Part shown: in pieces, positions 25,457-34,337 of the stretch
Numbering within the stretch: position 1 is the first letter of the stretch
Layout: each line of letters opens with the position of its first letter
Source: Lentisphaeria bacterium
GTDB taxonomy: Bacteria; Verrucomicrobiota; Lentisphaeria; Victivallales; Victivallaceae
NCBI GenBank assembly: GCA_017462015.1
Contig: JAFTRX010000101.1
Coordinates: 1-64,000, forward strand
Direction of reading: 5' to 3'
Length of the DNA stretch: 64,000 nucleotides
Notes under the pieces: generated by a model
What the model saw: only the letters and a program-made list of their open reading frames with translations
What the model was told of the DNA's origin: nothing
Database searches by the model: none
Made by a program: the position numbers and the translations under genes

Positions 25457-28400
25457 TCAGTTTGCGTACGGGTCGTCAATACGGTTTTTGTGTTTATCCA
25501 GATAAGCGTGCATCTTGGCGGCGGCACTTTCCAGACGGCTGCACGCCTTGTTCGCGGCATCCGCACTGACGGAAACGCCTTCATCCAGTTGGTCGGAGAC
25601 CGCGTAGAAATCCGCATACGCGGCGGCAAGTTCGGTCCGCAGAGCCATGAACTCTTTGTCCGGATGGGGGGCGAACCGGGCATAGCGCCGGGTCTTTTTG
25701 AAGACCTCCGCCGGAACTGCGATCTCATAGGCGCGGCAGAGACGGAACTCGATATTTTCCAGCACTTCCCGGGTCTTGTCGACCTGAGCTTTGATTTTGC
25801 CGAAGGGGGTCGCGGCAATCCGCTTTTCCAATGCGGCATATTCAGCAATAAGTCTGGTCACCGCCTGATGGGGCGGGAGTTTTGCCAGCGTATCGGGATC
25901 AATAGTGCTGATGTTCTGTCCTTTTACGCTGTCTGCCAGCAGCAGATAACGGCGGCGTTCTGCGGTGAATCGTCCGCGCAGTGCCGGGGCGGCACCATCC
26001 AGGCTTTTTCCGCAGAAGAAGTACGCGGCGCTGCCCGGCTGCAATGTGAGATCGAACTTGCGGTTTTTGATCTCTTTCAACGCGATCAGGTCATAAAGTT
26101 TTCCCTGCGGCAGCGTGACGGTCGCTTTTTCCGGGGCGGCGACATTCTGGTTGACGGCGATGAACACTGTCCCTTCCGGAGCTTTCAGTGCAAAAAGGCG
26201 GACGGCGGCTCCATTATAAAAGTTGCCGCGGGAAGTGTAATCCCGGCTCTGGATGGATGCTCCCGCCGGAAGTGCGACCGGTTTTGCCTGCAAAAGCAAT
26301 CCACCTGCGGATGCCATGGCACGACTGGCATCGACTACGCCCGCCCATGAGGGGGTACGCTGTCCGGCACCGCCGAGCATACTGTAACGATACATGCTGT
26401 AATTCATCATCCACGGCCACGTTCCGCTGGGGAACCCGTGCCAGGAGACACCTTTCACTCCAGCGGCAAGCGCCAGATGCAGCATCAAGCTGATTTCCGA
26501 AGCCGTCGGGAAGGCGTAGGTACTGACAGGACCGCCGCCGAAGCCTTGCGGCATGAACCACACCGGCGTGTCACCGGCACGTTTGACCACTTCGGAAAAG
26601 TGGGTGTATACGCTCCACGGATTGCGGCCGGAGGCGTTCTGCCGTTTCACCGGGTAGAAATCGCCGACAAAGACCGGAACGTAGGGAATGAAGTCCATGG
26701 AGACGCTGTTCAGATACGGGAACATGGCAATCTGTTCGGGCAAAATCTTTTTCAGCTCTTCATTGATCTTGAGCATAACATCAATGTTCTGCGGCAGCAG
26801 TTCATCGCCGGTGAAAAATACCGGGATACGGTTCTGGTATTTTTTGATAAAGCGCTGCAGCGCCGGGTTGGTGACCGTGGTGCGGATGGCAGGGAAGCGT
26901 TTTTTCATGTAGGTGTCAACATCCACGTCACTGCGGAGAAGCGTCAGCGTTGACAGAATGAAGAACGCATCGTAACGGTTGAGCATCTCACCTATTTTGT
27001 GTTCGCCTTTCTCGTTGAACATCGGTTCGTGCATGTTGCCGTAGATCATCCGGCTCGGCGCGATGCCGTTCATGTAGCCGTCAAGCTGGATACGGAAGAG
27101 GCGCGGCGCGATTTTGGCAAAAATTTGCGGGTATCTGCCTTTGGTCCATCCTGCCATTTCCGGCTGGTTCAAGTTGCCCAGACCGCCGATGTGGGGAAAG
27201 ACGTTGCGGAAGTTTTCCGGAAGCGCGGACTGTTTGGGCGCAGGCGGCAGTTTTATCGGTTCAATAACTTCAAAGCGCTGTTTTTCGCCTTTGGCATCTG
27301 CGTAATAATCCCGCTTGCCGGGGATGAGGCTGATATTGAAGTCAAAACTTCTCTTTTCTCCCGGCGCCAGCTGGAACTGGTTGAGATAAAATTCCATCGT
27401 GCCGCAACCGGGATGACGGCTGAAATAGCTGTACAATCTGCGGAGCTGACGGCTGTCTCCGCTGCACACAAATGAGGTTTGCAAGTCGTTATAGTAACGG
27501 GCGATCCATCCGGCGCGGAACTGATCGGTGAAGTAGGCGTTCATTCCGTTGAGCGGTTCTTTGCCCTGACGGAAGATGGTGACCCAGTCCTGTGTCGGCC
27601 ATGACCACACCCCCGGCTGGGAGAATACAAAGTTCTGAACCCGGCAGCTGGTGGCAAGTTTTTTCTTTCCGGTATTGGAGAAGGTGAGTTTCACGTCAAC
27701 GCCTTTGTCGGTAAGCGTGTATTTTTTATCCAACCGGAGACCGTTGAGGTCGCCGTGGTCAAGCGTACAGCGGTAGGTCGCACTGTTGGCGGTCATCTCC
27801 ACGCGGGTGAAGCCTTTTTCTGCAAAGACACCGGGAATACGCTTATCCGGAACGATCGTATTCATCAGCGCACCGCCGCCGCCGAAACTGCGTTTGGTGG
27901 TAAGTTCGATATTGCGTTCCTTCCACAGCAATGAGTCGATAACGCCGCCGATACGGGGATTGAAGGTAATGCGGAACTGTTTGTTTTCCAGCACGTCGCC
28001 CTGCGCCACGGTCAAACTGGCATCATCAAAGGTGACATCGGCATCGTTACGCAATGTTTCCACTGCAAAACGCAAATTTTTGACACCGGCAGGAACTTTG
28101 AAACGCAACAGCAGCTGGGTATATTCCGGTTTGGCATTGCTGCCGAGCATCTTGTATTTTTTGAGATATTTGCCGTTGGCATCGTGGTAATAAATGCGGA
28201 TGTAACCGGTTCCTTTGCCTTTGAACATGACACTCGCGGTGACGACTGCACCTTCGGAAACCGGAATCAGCTTACGGTTGGAAAGCGAGTTGAAACCGCT
28301 TTTGCCAATGGTTTGGATACGTACTGCCTGCTTGCCGGTTTTAGCATCAGTGGAAAGTTCGATGCGCCCTTTTTTATATCCGCTGTTGAGCAATCCGTGC

Positions 28401-28549
28401 CAATCTTTCAATATCTCGACGATGTAACGCTTGCCGGGTGCTTTGCCGGTCGCGTTCTCAAACGACGGGTCAGTAAGCAGATTTTCCGCACCGGCGGCAA
28501 ATGCCACGCTGATACCTGCACATAAAACAATGCGTTTTATCCAATTCAT
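25457..28549 (-). CDS. Large secreted protein with N-terminal carbohydrate-binding module and glycosidase-like barrel
   Basis: 1030 aa with a signal peptide (about 1-21, ends AGA). Residues of about 22-180 fit a CBM4/9-type module (NLLTDPSFENATGKAPG, then AVRIQTIGKSGFNSLSNRKLIPV). A beta-rich domain (about 190-450) follows, then a region of about 460-850 that looks like a TIM-barrel hydrolase (RLFRIQLDGYMNGIAP; VSMDFIPYVPVFVGDFYP; AAGVKGVSWHGFPSGTWPW), and a helical C-terminus. I cannot name a GH family or place the catalytic acids. It is 21 bp downstream of a pseudopilin gene and shares its AraC-controlled promoter, with a strong terminator after it. Role: extracellular glycan attack (inference). 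Confidence 0.65.
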   Translation of the reverse strand: MNWIKRIVLCAGISVAFAAGAENLLTDPSFENATGKAPGKRYIVEILKDWHGLLNSGYKKGRIELSTDAKTGKQAVRIQTIGKSGFNSLSNRKLIPVSEGAVVTASVMFKGKGTGYIRIYYHDANGKYLKKYKMLGSNAKPEYTQLLLRFKVPAGVKNLRFAVETLRNDADVTFDDASLTVAQGDVLENKQFRITFNPRIGGVIDSLLWKERNIELTTKRSFGGGGALMNTIVPDKRIPGVFAEKGFTRVEMTANSATYRCTLDHGDLNGLRLDKKYTLTDKGVDVKLTFSNTGKKKLATSCRVQNFVFSQPGVWSWPTQDWVTIFRQGKEPLNGMNAYFTDQFRAGWIARYYNDLQTSFVCSGDSRQLRRLYSYFSRHPGCGTMEFYLNQFQLAPGEKRSFDFNISLIPGKRDYYADAKGEKQRFEVIEPIKLPPAPKQSALPENFRNVFPHIGGLGNLNQPEMAGWTKGRYPQIFAKIAPRLFRIQLDGYMNGIAPSRMIYGNMHEPMFNEKGEHKIGEMLNRYDAFFILSTLTLLRSDVDVDTYMKKRFPAIRTTVTNPALQRFIKKYQNRIPVFFTGDELLPQNIDVMLKINEELKKILPEQIAMFPYLNSVSMDFIPYVPVFVGDFYPVKRQNASGRNPWSVYTHFSEVVKRAGDTPVWFMPQGFGGGPVSTYAFPTASEISLMLHLALAAGVKGVSWHGFPSGTWPWMMNYSMYRYSMLGGAGQRTPSWAGVVDASRAMASAGGLLLQAKPVALPAGASIQSRDYTSRGNFYNGAAVRLFALKAPEGTVFIAVNQNVAAPEKATVTLPQGKLYDLIALKEIKNRKFDLTLQPGSAAYFFCGKSLDGAAPALRGRFTAERRRYLLLADSVKGQNISTIDPDTLAKLPPHQAVTRLIAEYAALEKRIAATPFGKIKAQVDKTREVLENIEFRLCRAYEIAVPAEVFKKTRRYARFAPHPDKEFMALRTELAAAYADFYAVSDQLDEGVSVSADAANKACSRLESAAAKMHAYLDKHKNRIDDPYAN

Positions 28550-28570
28550 AACAACTTTATTCCTTATATT

Positions 28571-29488
28571 TTAACGGTTGAATTTTTGTCCAAGAGTACT
28601 TGCGGTGCAGTCCCAGATGGTGAAGCCGCTGGTCGAGGTGTTGTAGTAGATATAATCTTTCATTTCGACATGACCGTCCAGATACTGCTGGTTCATGCTC
28701 CTCTTGTGGGCACCGTAGATGCCGACGTTGGCTTTGCTGGAGGCGTTCAAATATGGAACCGCGTTAGCTCCATTGCTCCATTTGGCGGCATTTTCCGCTG
28801 AATAGCGATACCATGCCCAAGTATCTCCGGTCTGGACAATTTTGTTGAGATGGGGGATCCCCTGCGTGATCTTGCGCAGTCTTGAATATCTCTTTACGGT
28901 CTGTGAATAGTCCTCTTTATAAAGCCCGGCAGTGGTAGCATCGCCTATGTAGGTGTGGTAACCGTAGGAGAGCGGAATTTTGAATTGAGCGTAATAGTTC
29001 TGAAGTTTGCCGTCACCGGCACAGGAAAAGAGTTTGCAGTTTTCCGAGTAAGTGCCTATGCCGGTACGATTTTCCGTGCCGCGGACGTAAAGCATATAGA
29101 TATGCTCAAACCAGAATGCACTTTTGGAACTGCTCCAATCAGCATTGAGCAGTGCCGAAAGCTGGTAACTGTCATTGTCATCGGCATAGGTGGCAAAATA
29201 TGTGCCAAGCTGTTTGAGATTGGATGCACAGGATGCCGCCTGCCCGCGGGCGCGGGCGCTCTGCAGCGACGGAAGCAGAATTGCCGCCAAAATGGCGATG
29301 ATCGCAATGACCACCAGCAATTCTATTAAAGTGAAATTGGTGTGTGCGGGGGAAAGAGGAAACTTTTTTTCACGGGAAAAAAAGTTTCCTCTTTCCCCCG
29401 CGCCCCCTTTCTCTTTCAAAAAAAGCGGAGTATTTTGCACCTCCAGTTCGATTAAAGTTCCCCCGGATTTGTTTTCAGTTTCCTTCAT
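28571..29488 (-). CDS. Type II secretion-like pseudopilin with an unusual long, palindrome-encoded leader
   Basis: 305 aa. The class III helix [22 protein letters not shown] begins at about residue 52, with Asn before the expected cut instead of Gly. The C-terminal domain ends with the family's [14 protein letters not shown] motif. The leader is about 51 residues, far longer than the usual 6-25; about half of it ([18 protein letters not shown]) is encoded by a perfect 25-bp palindrome. GGAG lies before the ATG at 29488. A later start is not available between the palindrome and the helix, so the leader seems genuine. It is first in an operon with the 1030-aa secreted protein. Confidence 0.82.
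   Translation of the reverse strand: MKETENKSGGTLIELEVQNTPLFLKEKGGAGERGNFFSREKKFPLSPAHTNFTLIELLVVIAIIAILAAILLPSLQSARARGQAASCASNLKQLGTYFATYADDNDSYQLSALLNADWSSSKSAFWFEHIYMLYVRGTENRTGIGTYSENCKLFSCAGDGKLQNYYAQFKIPLSYGYHTYIGDATTAGLYKEDYSQTVKRYSRLRKITQGIPHLNKIVQTGDTWAWYRYSAENAAKWSNGANAVPYLNASSKANVGIYGAHKRSMNQQYLDGHVEMKDYIYYNTSTSGFTIWDCTASTLGQKFNR
29346..29401. repeat. Perfect 25-bp palindrome with 6-nt loop inside a pseudopilin gene
   Basis: Arms 29346-29370 and 29377-29401 are exact reverse complements around CACGGG. Both strands read the same peptide [19 protein letters not shown]. In mRNA it would form a very stable hairpin about 90-145 nt into the reading frame. Confidence 0.9.
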
Positions 29489-29521
29489 TTTTTTATCTCC
29501 CCTGTAAATTTATCAATTATT

Positions 29522-29574
29522 AACATACTTTTCCGGTTGCAATTCTGCAATTCCGGTTGTACATTTATTATAAT
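29522..29574. promoter_or_regulatory. Overlapping divergent promoters with AraC-type direct repeats
   Basis: For the pseudopilin operon (minus): TTGCAG (29545-29550), 17 bases, TATGTT (29522-29527). For the AraC gene (plus): TATAAT (29569-29574) with a poor -35. Two exact TTCCGGTTG repeats (29531-29539 and 29551-29559) are spaced 20 bp, two helical turns, one on each side of the minus-strand -35 box. This is the usual layout of an AraC-family activator site, and the neighbouring regulator is the obvious binder. Confidence 0.6.
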
Positions 29575-29614
29575 GTCAAATCGTGTTTTGCAAATGTTTA
29601 AAACGGTCTAAAAT

Positions 29615-30451
29615 ATGTCTGAAATTGTCAAAAAGTGGAATTTGCGCTACTCGGAGCTGCTTTTTTTCAAAGAACTGACCTTATTGAACGCAGGTTTCGT
29701 CGATCCGCTGCGTATCTGGAACGCTCAAAACTGTATATCTCCATTTTGGGTTTTGTGGTATAATTTTGCTCCCGGCAACCAGTGTTTTGCCTGTAACAAA
29801 TCATATCCGTTGACTCCCGACCGGATATTGCTCATCCCTCCCAATATTCTTTATTCCGGCTGGCTGGGGGCGGAAGTATCGCACTTCTATGTTTGGTTTC
29901 AGACTAAAACTCCCTTTGATCATCCCCGGAAAGAGATTATTGAGATACCGGCAGAACCATTCATCGAGAGGATAAAATCCACGTTGACTGTCAGTGCCCG
30001 GCAGAAATTTCTGCTTTATACGCTGGTTTCGGAAATTCTCGCCGAAATACCGGAGGAGTTTTTCAACAACAAAAATGCTTCCCATTGCTCCATGATCATC
30101 GAAAAGGCGCTGAATATCATCAACCACCGGGACGGATGTATCAGCAATGAAGAGCTGGCATCTGAACTTCACTTGTCAACGACCCGAATCTCCCATTTGT
30201 TCAAGTCTGAAGTCGGTATTTCTCCCCAGCGTTACTGCACCCAGGTCAAAATGTACAAAGCCGGACATCTGCTCCGCGCCGGACACAGCATCGATATCGT
30301 GGCGGCATCCTGCGGTTTTGCCGACCGTTACCACTTTTCCAAAGAGTTCAAACGGTGTTTCAGCGTTTCGCCCGGACGGTGGCAGAAGGATTTTCTCAAT
30401 CAGAAAAACGATTCTGCGGAGAATGATCCGGCTCCGTCCGTGATGTTTTGA
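29615..30451 (+). CDS. AraC family transcriptional regulator
   Basis: 278 aa. The C-terminal 100 residues contain two helix-turn-helix motifs (ISNEELASELHLSTTRISHLFKSEVGISPQRY and SIDIVAASCGFADRYHFSKEFKRCFSVSPGRWQKDF), the AraC/XylS signature. The N-terminal half is a cupin-like ligand domain (APGNQCFACNKSYPLTPDRILLIPPNILYSGW). It likely senses a sugar or oligosaccharide and controls the divergent pseudopilin/secreted-protein operon through the repeats at 29531-29559. Its stop is one base away from the stop of the convergent metH gene, with no terminator between. Confidence 0.92.
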   Translation: MSEIVKKWNLRYSELLFFKELTLLNAGFVDPLRIWNAQNCISPFWVLWYNFAPGNQCFACNKSYPLTPDRILLIPPNILYSGWLGAEVSHFYVWFQTKTPFDHPRKEIIEIPAEPFIERIKSTLTVSARQKFLLYTLVSEILAEIPEEFFNNKNASHCSMIIEKALNIINHRDGCISNEELASELHLSTTRISHLFKSEVGISPQRYCTQVKMYKAGHLLRAGHSIDIVAASCGFADRYHFSKEFKRCFSVSPGRWQKDFLNQKNDSAENDPAPSVMF

Positions 30452-30452
30452 A

Positions 30453-32852
30453 TCAGGATTGCAGCAGCGCCGAGACTGTTTTCATGGTATCGACCGGGGT
30501 TTTTCCATATTTTGCACCGATGGAGTCGGCAAATTCCTGATCGACCACAGCTCCTCCGACAACAAATTTCAACTGGTCAAGCTGACGCTCTTTTGCCAGA
30601 GAGATCACCTCACGCATAGCCCCCATGGTGGTGGTCATCAGCGCGGAAAGGCAGATAACTTTAACATTTTCAGCAACTGCAGTATCGATAATCTTCTCTT
30701 TCGGAACATCTTTCCCCAGATCCAGTACGTCAAAACCATAGTTGCGCAAAATCACGGCAACGATATTCTTTCCGATATCGTGAATATCGCCTTTGACCGT
30801 GGCGATGATGACTTTGGGGCGGCTGGTTCCGGCATCATTATTTCCGGAGAGCATCGGTTCCAGGTAACGGGTTCCGCACTGCATGGCATCGGCACCGGCA
30901 ATCAGCTGCGGCAGGAAGAACTCTTTCTTTTCATACTTGTCACCGACGGCGGTTATTGCGGGAATCAGAATGTTGTTGATAATATCTGCCGGAGAAATTT
31001 TCTGCGCCAAAAGAGCATCTATTTTTGCCGGAACCGTTTCGCGGTCTCCCTGTAAAACTGCCTGAGAAAGCGCTTCTTCCGGAGATATGGTCTTTTTCCC
31101 GGACACCGGGGCGCTGTTGGCAGCATCAGCAAACTTCTTCAGAAAATTTCCCATGTTCCGGTCTCTGCCGGATAATGCATCTCCGGCATGTATGGTCTGC
31201 ATGATGTCGTCAAAGAGCGGATTGGCGATCGCCATATTCAGTCCGCATCCCATCGCCATACTGAGGAACGTCCGGTTGACCAGAGTTCTTGCGGGAAGCC
31301 CGAAGCTGATATTGGACAAACCGCAGACGGTGTTCAAGTTCCTTTTTCTGCATGCGGAGATGAATTTAAGCGCACTGTTGGCGGCTTCCGGATCGGTGGA
31401 AACGGCAAGGATCAACGCATCAACACAGAAATCCTTCTCTTCATAACCATACTTTTTGGCTTCCGTTATGATGGTTTCCAGAATAGAACAGCGCTCTTCG
31501 GCACTTCCGGGCAACCCCTCATCGGTCAACGGCAGTAAAATCAGCATGGCGCCGTATTTGGCGGCGATGGGAAGAATTTTTTCCAAACGGGAACGCTCTG
31601 CGGAAATGGAGTTCAGCAAAGCTCTGCCCGGATAGATCCGCAACGCCCGTTCCACGGTTTCCGCATTTGTAGAGTCGATGCACAACATTGCCGGAGTGGA
31701 TTTCAATATCCGGTGCAGCGCGGCATCCATCATGGATTTTTCATCAATGCCGGACAACCCCATGTTGACATCAAGCACCTCTGCTCCGGCGGAAAACTGC
31801 TGGGTGGCAAAATCAAAAATCAAATCGGTCTTTCCGGCGCGCAGTTCGGCTTGAAGTGCTTTTTTTCCGGTGGGGTTGATACGCTCTCCGATGATGGTAA
31901 ACGGTTCAGTCGGCGCCAGCACCCGGTAACGCGAGGGCGAGGAAACAGCGCTGAATGGCGGCGGGGAAACTTTCGGAACGGAGTGCTGACGGAAAACTTT
32001 GTTCATCTCCCGGATGTGGTCAGGAGTGGTTCCGCAACAGCCGCCCATAATGGAACTTCCGGCATTGAGCAGTTCCGGAACTGCGGCGGCAAAACCGGCA
32101 GCATCAAGTTCAAAGACACTTTTGCCGTTGACCATCTTCGGCAGTCCGGCGTTGGGTTTGGCGATAAGCGGTATTGCCGCAAACGGTTTCATTTTGGCGA
32201 TGACCTTCGCCATCTCTCCGGGACCGGTGGAACAGTTACAGCCGAAAGCATCTGCCCCCAGACTCTGCATGGTTATCAATGCGGCTACCGGATCACATCC
32301 GGTGAGGGTTTTTCCGGAATCTTCAAAGGTCATCGTCACCATGACCGGCAGCTCCGGCGCCGCCTCTTTGCATCCAAGCAGAGCCGCGCGCGCTTCCTGA
32401 ATATCCATCATAGTCTCAATAACAAAACCGTCGGCACCGTTGGCGGCAAGGATTTGAGCAAATTCCCGGAATATTTCCACTGCTTCGTCAAAAGGCAGAT
32501 CACCGAATGGTTCGACAAATCTTCCGGTCGGCGCGATATCTCCGAAGACCAGTTTATCTTTTGCCGATTCTTTGGTCATACGCATCAAGCCGCCGATGAT
32601 CTCCTCCTGACGGGATTCCAGACCGAACTCCGCCAGTTTACAGCGGTTGCCGCCGAAGGTCGGGGCGTAAACGATATCGCTTCCGGCACTGCGGTAGGCG
32701 TTGTGTACTTCAAAAATCGCCTCCGGATGCTCATAAACCCACAGCTCCGGTGAAACTCCGGCGGGCATACCCCGTTTTATCAATTCAGTTCCGGTGGCTC
32801 CATCGAGGATGATGCCGCGGGCGGCAAGGGTTTTAAATTCAGCTTTGGTCAT
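30453..32852 (-). CDS. metH: Cobalamin-dependent methionine synthase lacking the reactivation domain
   Basis: 799 aa. Domains in order: homocysteine S-methyltransferase (about 1-290, zinc site ending GGCCGTTPDH near 272), pterin/methyltetrahydrofolate-binding domain (about 317-570, IIGERINPTGKK, DVNMGLSGIDE), helical cap (about 600-670) and B12-binding domain with D-x-H-x-x-G (KGDIHDIGKN) near 687. It transfers a methyl group from methyltetrahydrofolate to homocysteine in the cytoplasm. Full-length MetH is about 1200 aa; the missing S-adenosylmethionine-binding reactivation domain is encoded by the gene just upstream (3-bp gap). No B12 riboswitch was noticed upstream of the operon. Confidence 0.92.
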   Translation of the reverse strand: MTKAEFKTLAARGIILDGATGTELIKRGMPAGVSPELWVYEHPEAIFEVHNAYRSAGSDIVYAPTFGGNRCKLAEFGLESRQEEIIGGLMRMTKESAKDKLVFGDIAPTGRFVEPFGDLPFDEAVEIFREFAQILAANGADGFVIETMMDIQEARAALLGCKEAAPELPVMVTMTFEDSGKTLTGCDPVAALITMQSLGADAFGCNCSTGPGEMAKVIAKMKPFAAIPLIAKPNAGLPKMVNGKSVFELDAAGFAAAVPELLNAGSSIMGGCCGTTPDHIREMNKVFRQHSVPKVSPPPFSAVSSPSRYRVLAPTEPFTIIGERINPTGKKALQAELRAGKTDLIFDFATQQFSAGAEVLDVNMGLSGIDEKSMMDAALHRILKSTPAMLCIDSTNAETVERALRIYPGRALLNSISAERSRLEKILPIAAKYGAMLILLPLTDEGLPGSAEERCSILETIITEAKKYGYEEKDFCVDALILAVSTDPEAANSALKFISACRKRNLNTVCGLSNISFGLPARTLVNRTFLSMAMGCGLNMAIANPLFDDIMQTIHAGDALSGRDRNMGNFLKKFADAANSAPVSGKKTISPEEALSQAVLQGDRETVPAKIDALLAQKISPADIINNILIPAITAVGDKYEKKEFFLPQLIAGADAMQCGTRYLEPMLSGNNDAGTSRPKVIIATVKGDIHDIGKNIVAVILRNYGFDVLDLGKDVPKEKIIDTAVAENVKVICLSALMTTTMGAMREVISLAKERQLDQLKFVVGGAVVDQEFADSIGAKYGKTPVDTMKTVSALLQS

Positions 32853-32855
32853 GGT

Positions 32856-33485
32856 TCAATCTGTTTCCTGTGATCTGTTTACAAATGCGAAAGCGGTTAC
32901 ACTCTTTTCCGGAGTGAGAAATAAATTTCCGGTGATTTCCACCCCCATTTCCGACATGGCAAGCCGGGAATGAAAAAACTTCTGCAATTCCAGCGGCATA
33001 TCACCATATCCCGGAGAAAAACGCCGGGAATGAAGGAGCGCTCCCTGCCGGAGCAGTTCCGCATGCGCCAGTTTGAAAATGGTGTCCATCGCTTTGTCGG
33101 CACATTCACTTCCGACGGCATCGTAGATGGCACTGATACCGGTTTGTTCTTGTGCATCTCTTGCCTCAACGACAGCTTTGCCCACGGTAACAGCGCCGTA
33201 CCACAAATACTGCGCGCCGTCTGCGGTGGCGGTGAAAACTTTTCCCAATGGCAGGAATTTCCCACCTGTTTCCACTCCATCCGGGAAAAATTTTCCGATT
33301 TTCTCCACAGCGAACCGCCCGCAGGGGGCAATCAGCGAAAATGCCCTGCGGCAATGGTGTTGATAATCCGCTTGTTCTTTTGGAGAAATGACCGTTTTGA
33401 AGCGATTTCCCCCCAACCGGAAAAAGATCTCCTGCTCCGGAAAGTCGATTGCAATATGGGGAAAATCACGCCGCAAAACCACCAC
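32856..33485 (-). CDS. Stand-alone methionine synthase cobalamin-reactivation domain protein
   Basis: 209 aa matching the MetH activation domain: RRFSPGYGDMPLELQKFF (the RxSxGYG SAM-binding segment) near 160, and LTPEKSVTAFAFV close to the end. The family reductively methylates oxidised cob(II)alamin using SAM. Known two-part systems in Thermotoga and others pair such a protein with a shortened MetH, as here. The start is uncertain: GTG at 33485 has GGAG almost touching it, so GTG at 33482 or TTG at 33476 may be used. It lies 6 bp after an esterase gene. Confidence 0.8.
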   Translation of the reverse strand: MVVLRRDFPHIAIDFPEQEIFFRLGGNRFKTVISPKEQADYQHHCRRAFSLIAPCGRFAVEKIGKFFPDGVETGGKFLPLGKVFTATADGAQYLWYGAVTVGKAVVEARDAQEQTGISAIYDAVGSECADKAMDTIFKLAHAELLRQGALLHSRRFSPGYGDMPLELQKFFHSRLAMSEMGVEITGNLFLTPEKSVTAFAFVNRSQETD

Positions 33486-33491
33486 GCTCCA

Positions 33492-34307
33492 TCAATAGAA
33501 ACTGCGGGGGAACTTCAGCGTTACACTGAGAAAGTTCGCCGCCAGTGCCGTCCACTGGGAAAGGGCGTGACAGCCAAGTCCCAGACCGCGGCCGTGCGGA
33601 CCTTCCGGGAAGATGTGCATTTCGCAGATTTTTCCCTTCGCCATCATCGCATCGGCAAAAGCAAAAGAATTCTTCACCGGAACCGCCTGATCCGTGACCG
33701 TATGCCAGAGGAACGCCGGAGGAGCATCTTCCGTCACCGCTTTGTGAAGATCCATTTTAGCTCTCGCACTCTCCGGGGCATCAACGCCCAGCAGATTCCG
33801 GGGACTGCCCCGGTGAGCGTAATCTTCCGTTGCCGCAATCACCGGATAGCAAAGCAGCATGGCATCGGGACGGGCGGAAAAGCTGTCCGCTTCATCGCCT
33901 TCGCGATGGGTCGCATCCTGATAATAAAGTCCGGCAGTTCCGGCGAGGTGGCCGCCGGCGGAAAATCCGCAAACTGCGATTTTGTCCGGATCGACCGCCC
34001 AAGCCGTTGCATTCTGGCGGATGATCCGGATGGCACGCGCCACATCGTTGAGTCCGGCGGGATAGGTGTAGGGCTTCACCCGGTACTGCACGACTACCGC
34101 ATGGAAGCCTAATTCATTGAAACGCATGGCAATGGGGTCGCCTTCGTGATATGCCCGGTGACTGTATCCGCCGCCGGGGAGAACGACCACCAGACCGAGC
34201 GGATCTTTAGCGGCGGAAAGCAGAAAAGTGTCCATATAGGGAGCAAAAAAATCGTCCTGATTTCCGGTCGGCGCCGGAGCGGGGTTCTGATATAAATTGA
34301 TTCTCAT
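33492..34307 (-). CDS. Alpha/beta hydrolase, BD-FAE/esterase-lipase type (copy 2)
   Basis: 271 aa, no signal peptide. PGGGY (residues 44-48) provides the oxyanion hole, GFSAGGH gives nucleophile Ser116, TDQAVPV the acid and EGPHGRGL the His. Such enzymes remove acetyl or other acyl groups from sugars. It is a close paralog of the gene immediately upstream (31-bp gap, same landmarks at the same residues). AGGAG precedes the start. Position in an operon ending in metH is unexpected. Confidence 0.88.
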   Translation of the reverse strand: MRINLYQNPAPAPTGNQDDFFAPYMDTFLLSAAKDPLGLVVVLPGGGYSHRAYHEGDPIAMRFNELGFHAVVVQYRVKPYTYPAGLNDVARAIRIIRQNATAWAVDPDKIAVCGFSAGGHLAGTAGLYYQDATHREGDEADSFSARPDAMLLCYPVIAATEDYAHRGSPRNLLGVDAPESARAKMDLHKAVTEDAPPAFLWHTVTDQAVPVKNSFAFADAMMAKGKICEMHIFPEGPHGRGLGLGCHALSQWTALAANFLSVTLKFPRSFY

Positions 34308-34337
34308 ATTAAAAACTCCTGAATTGAAATTATTCTG

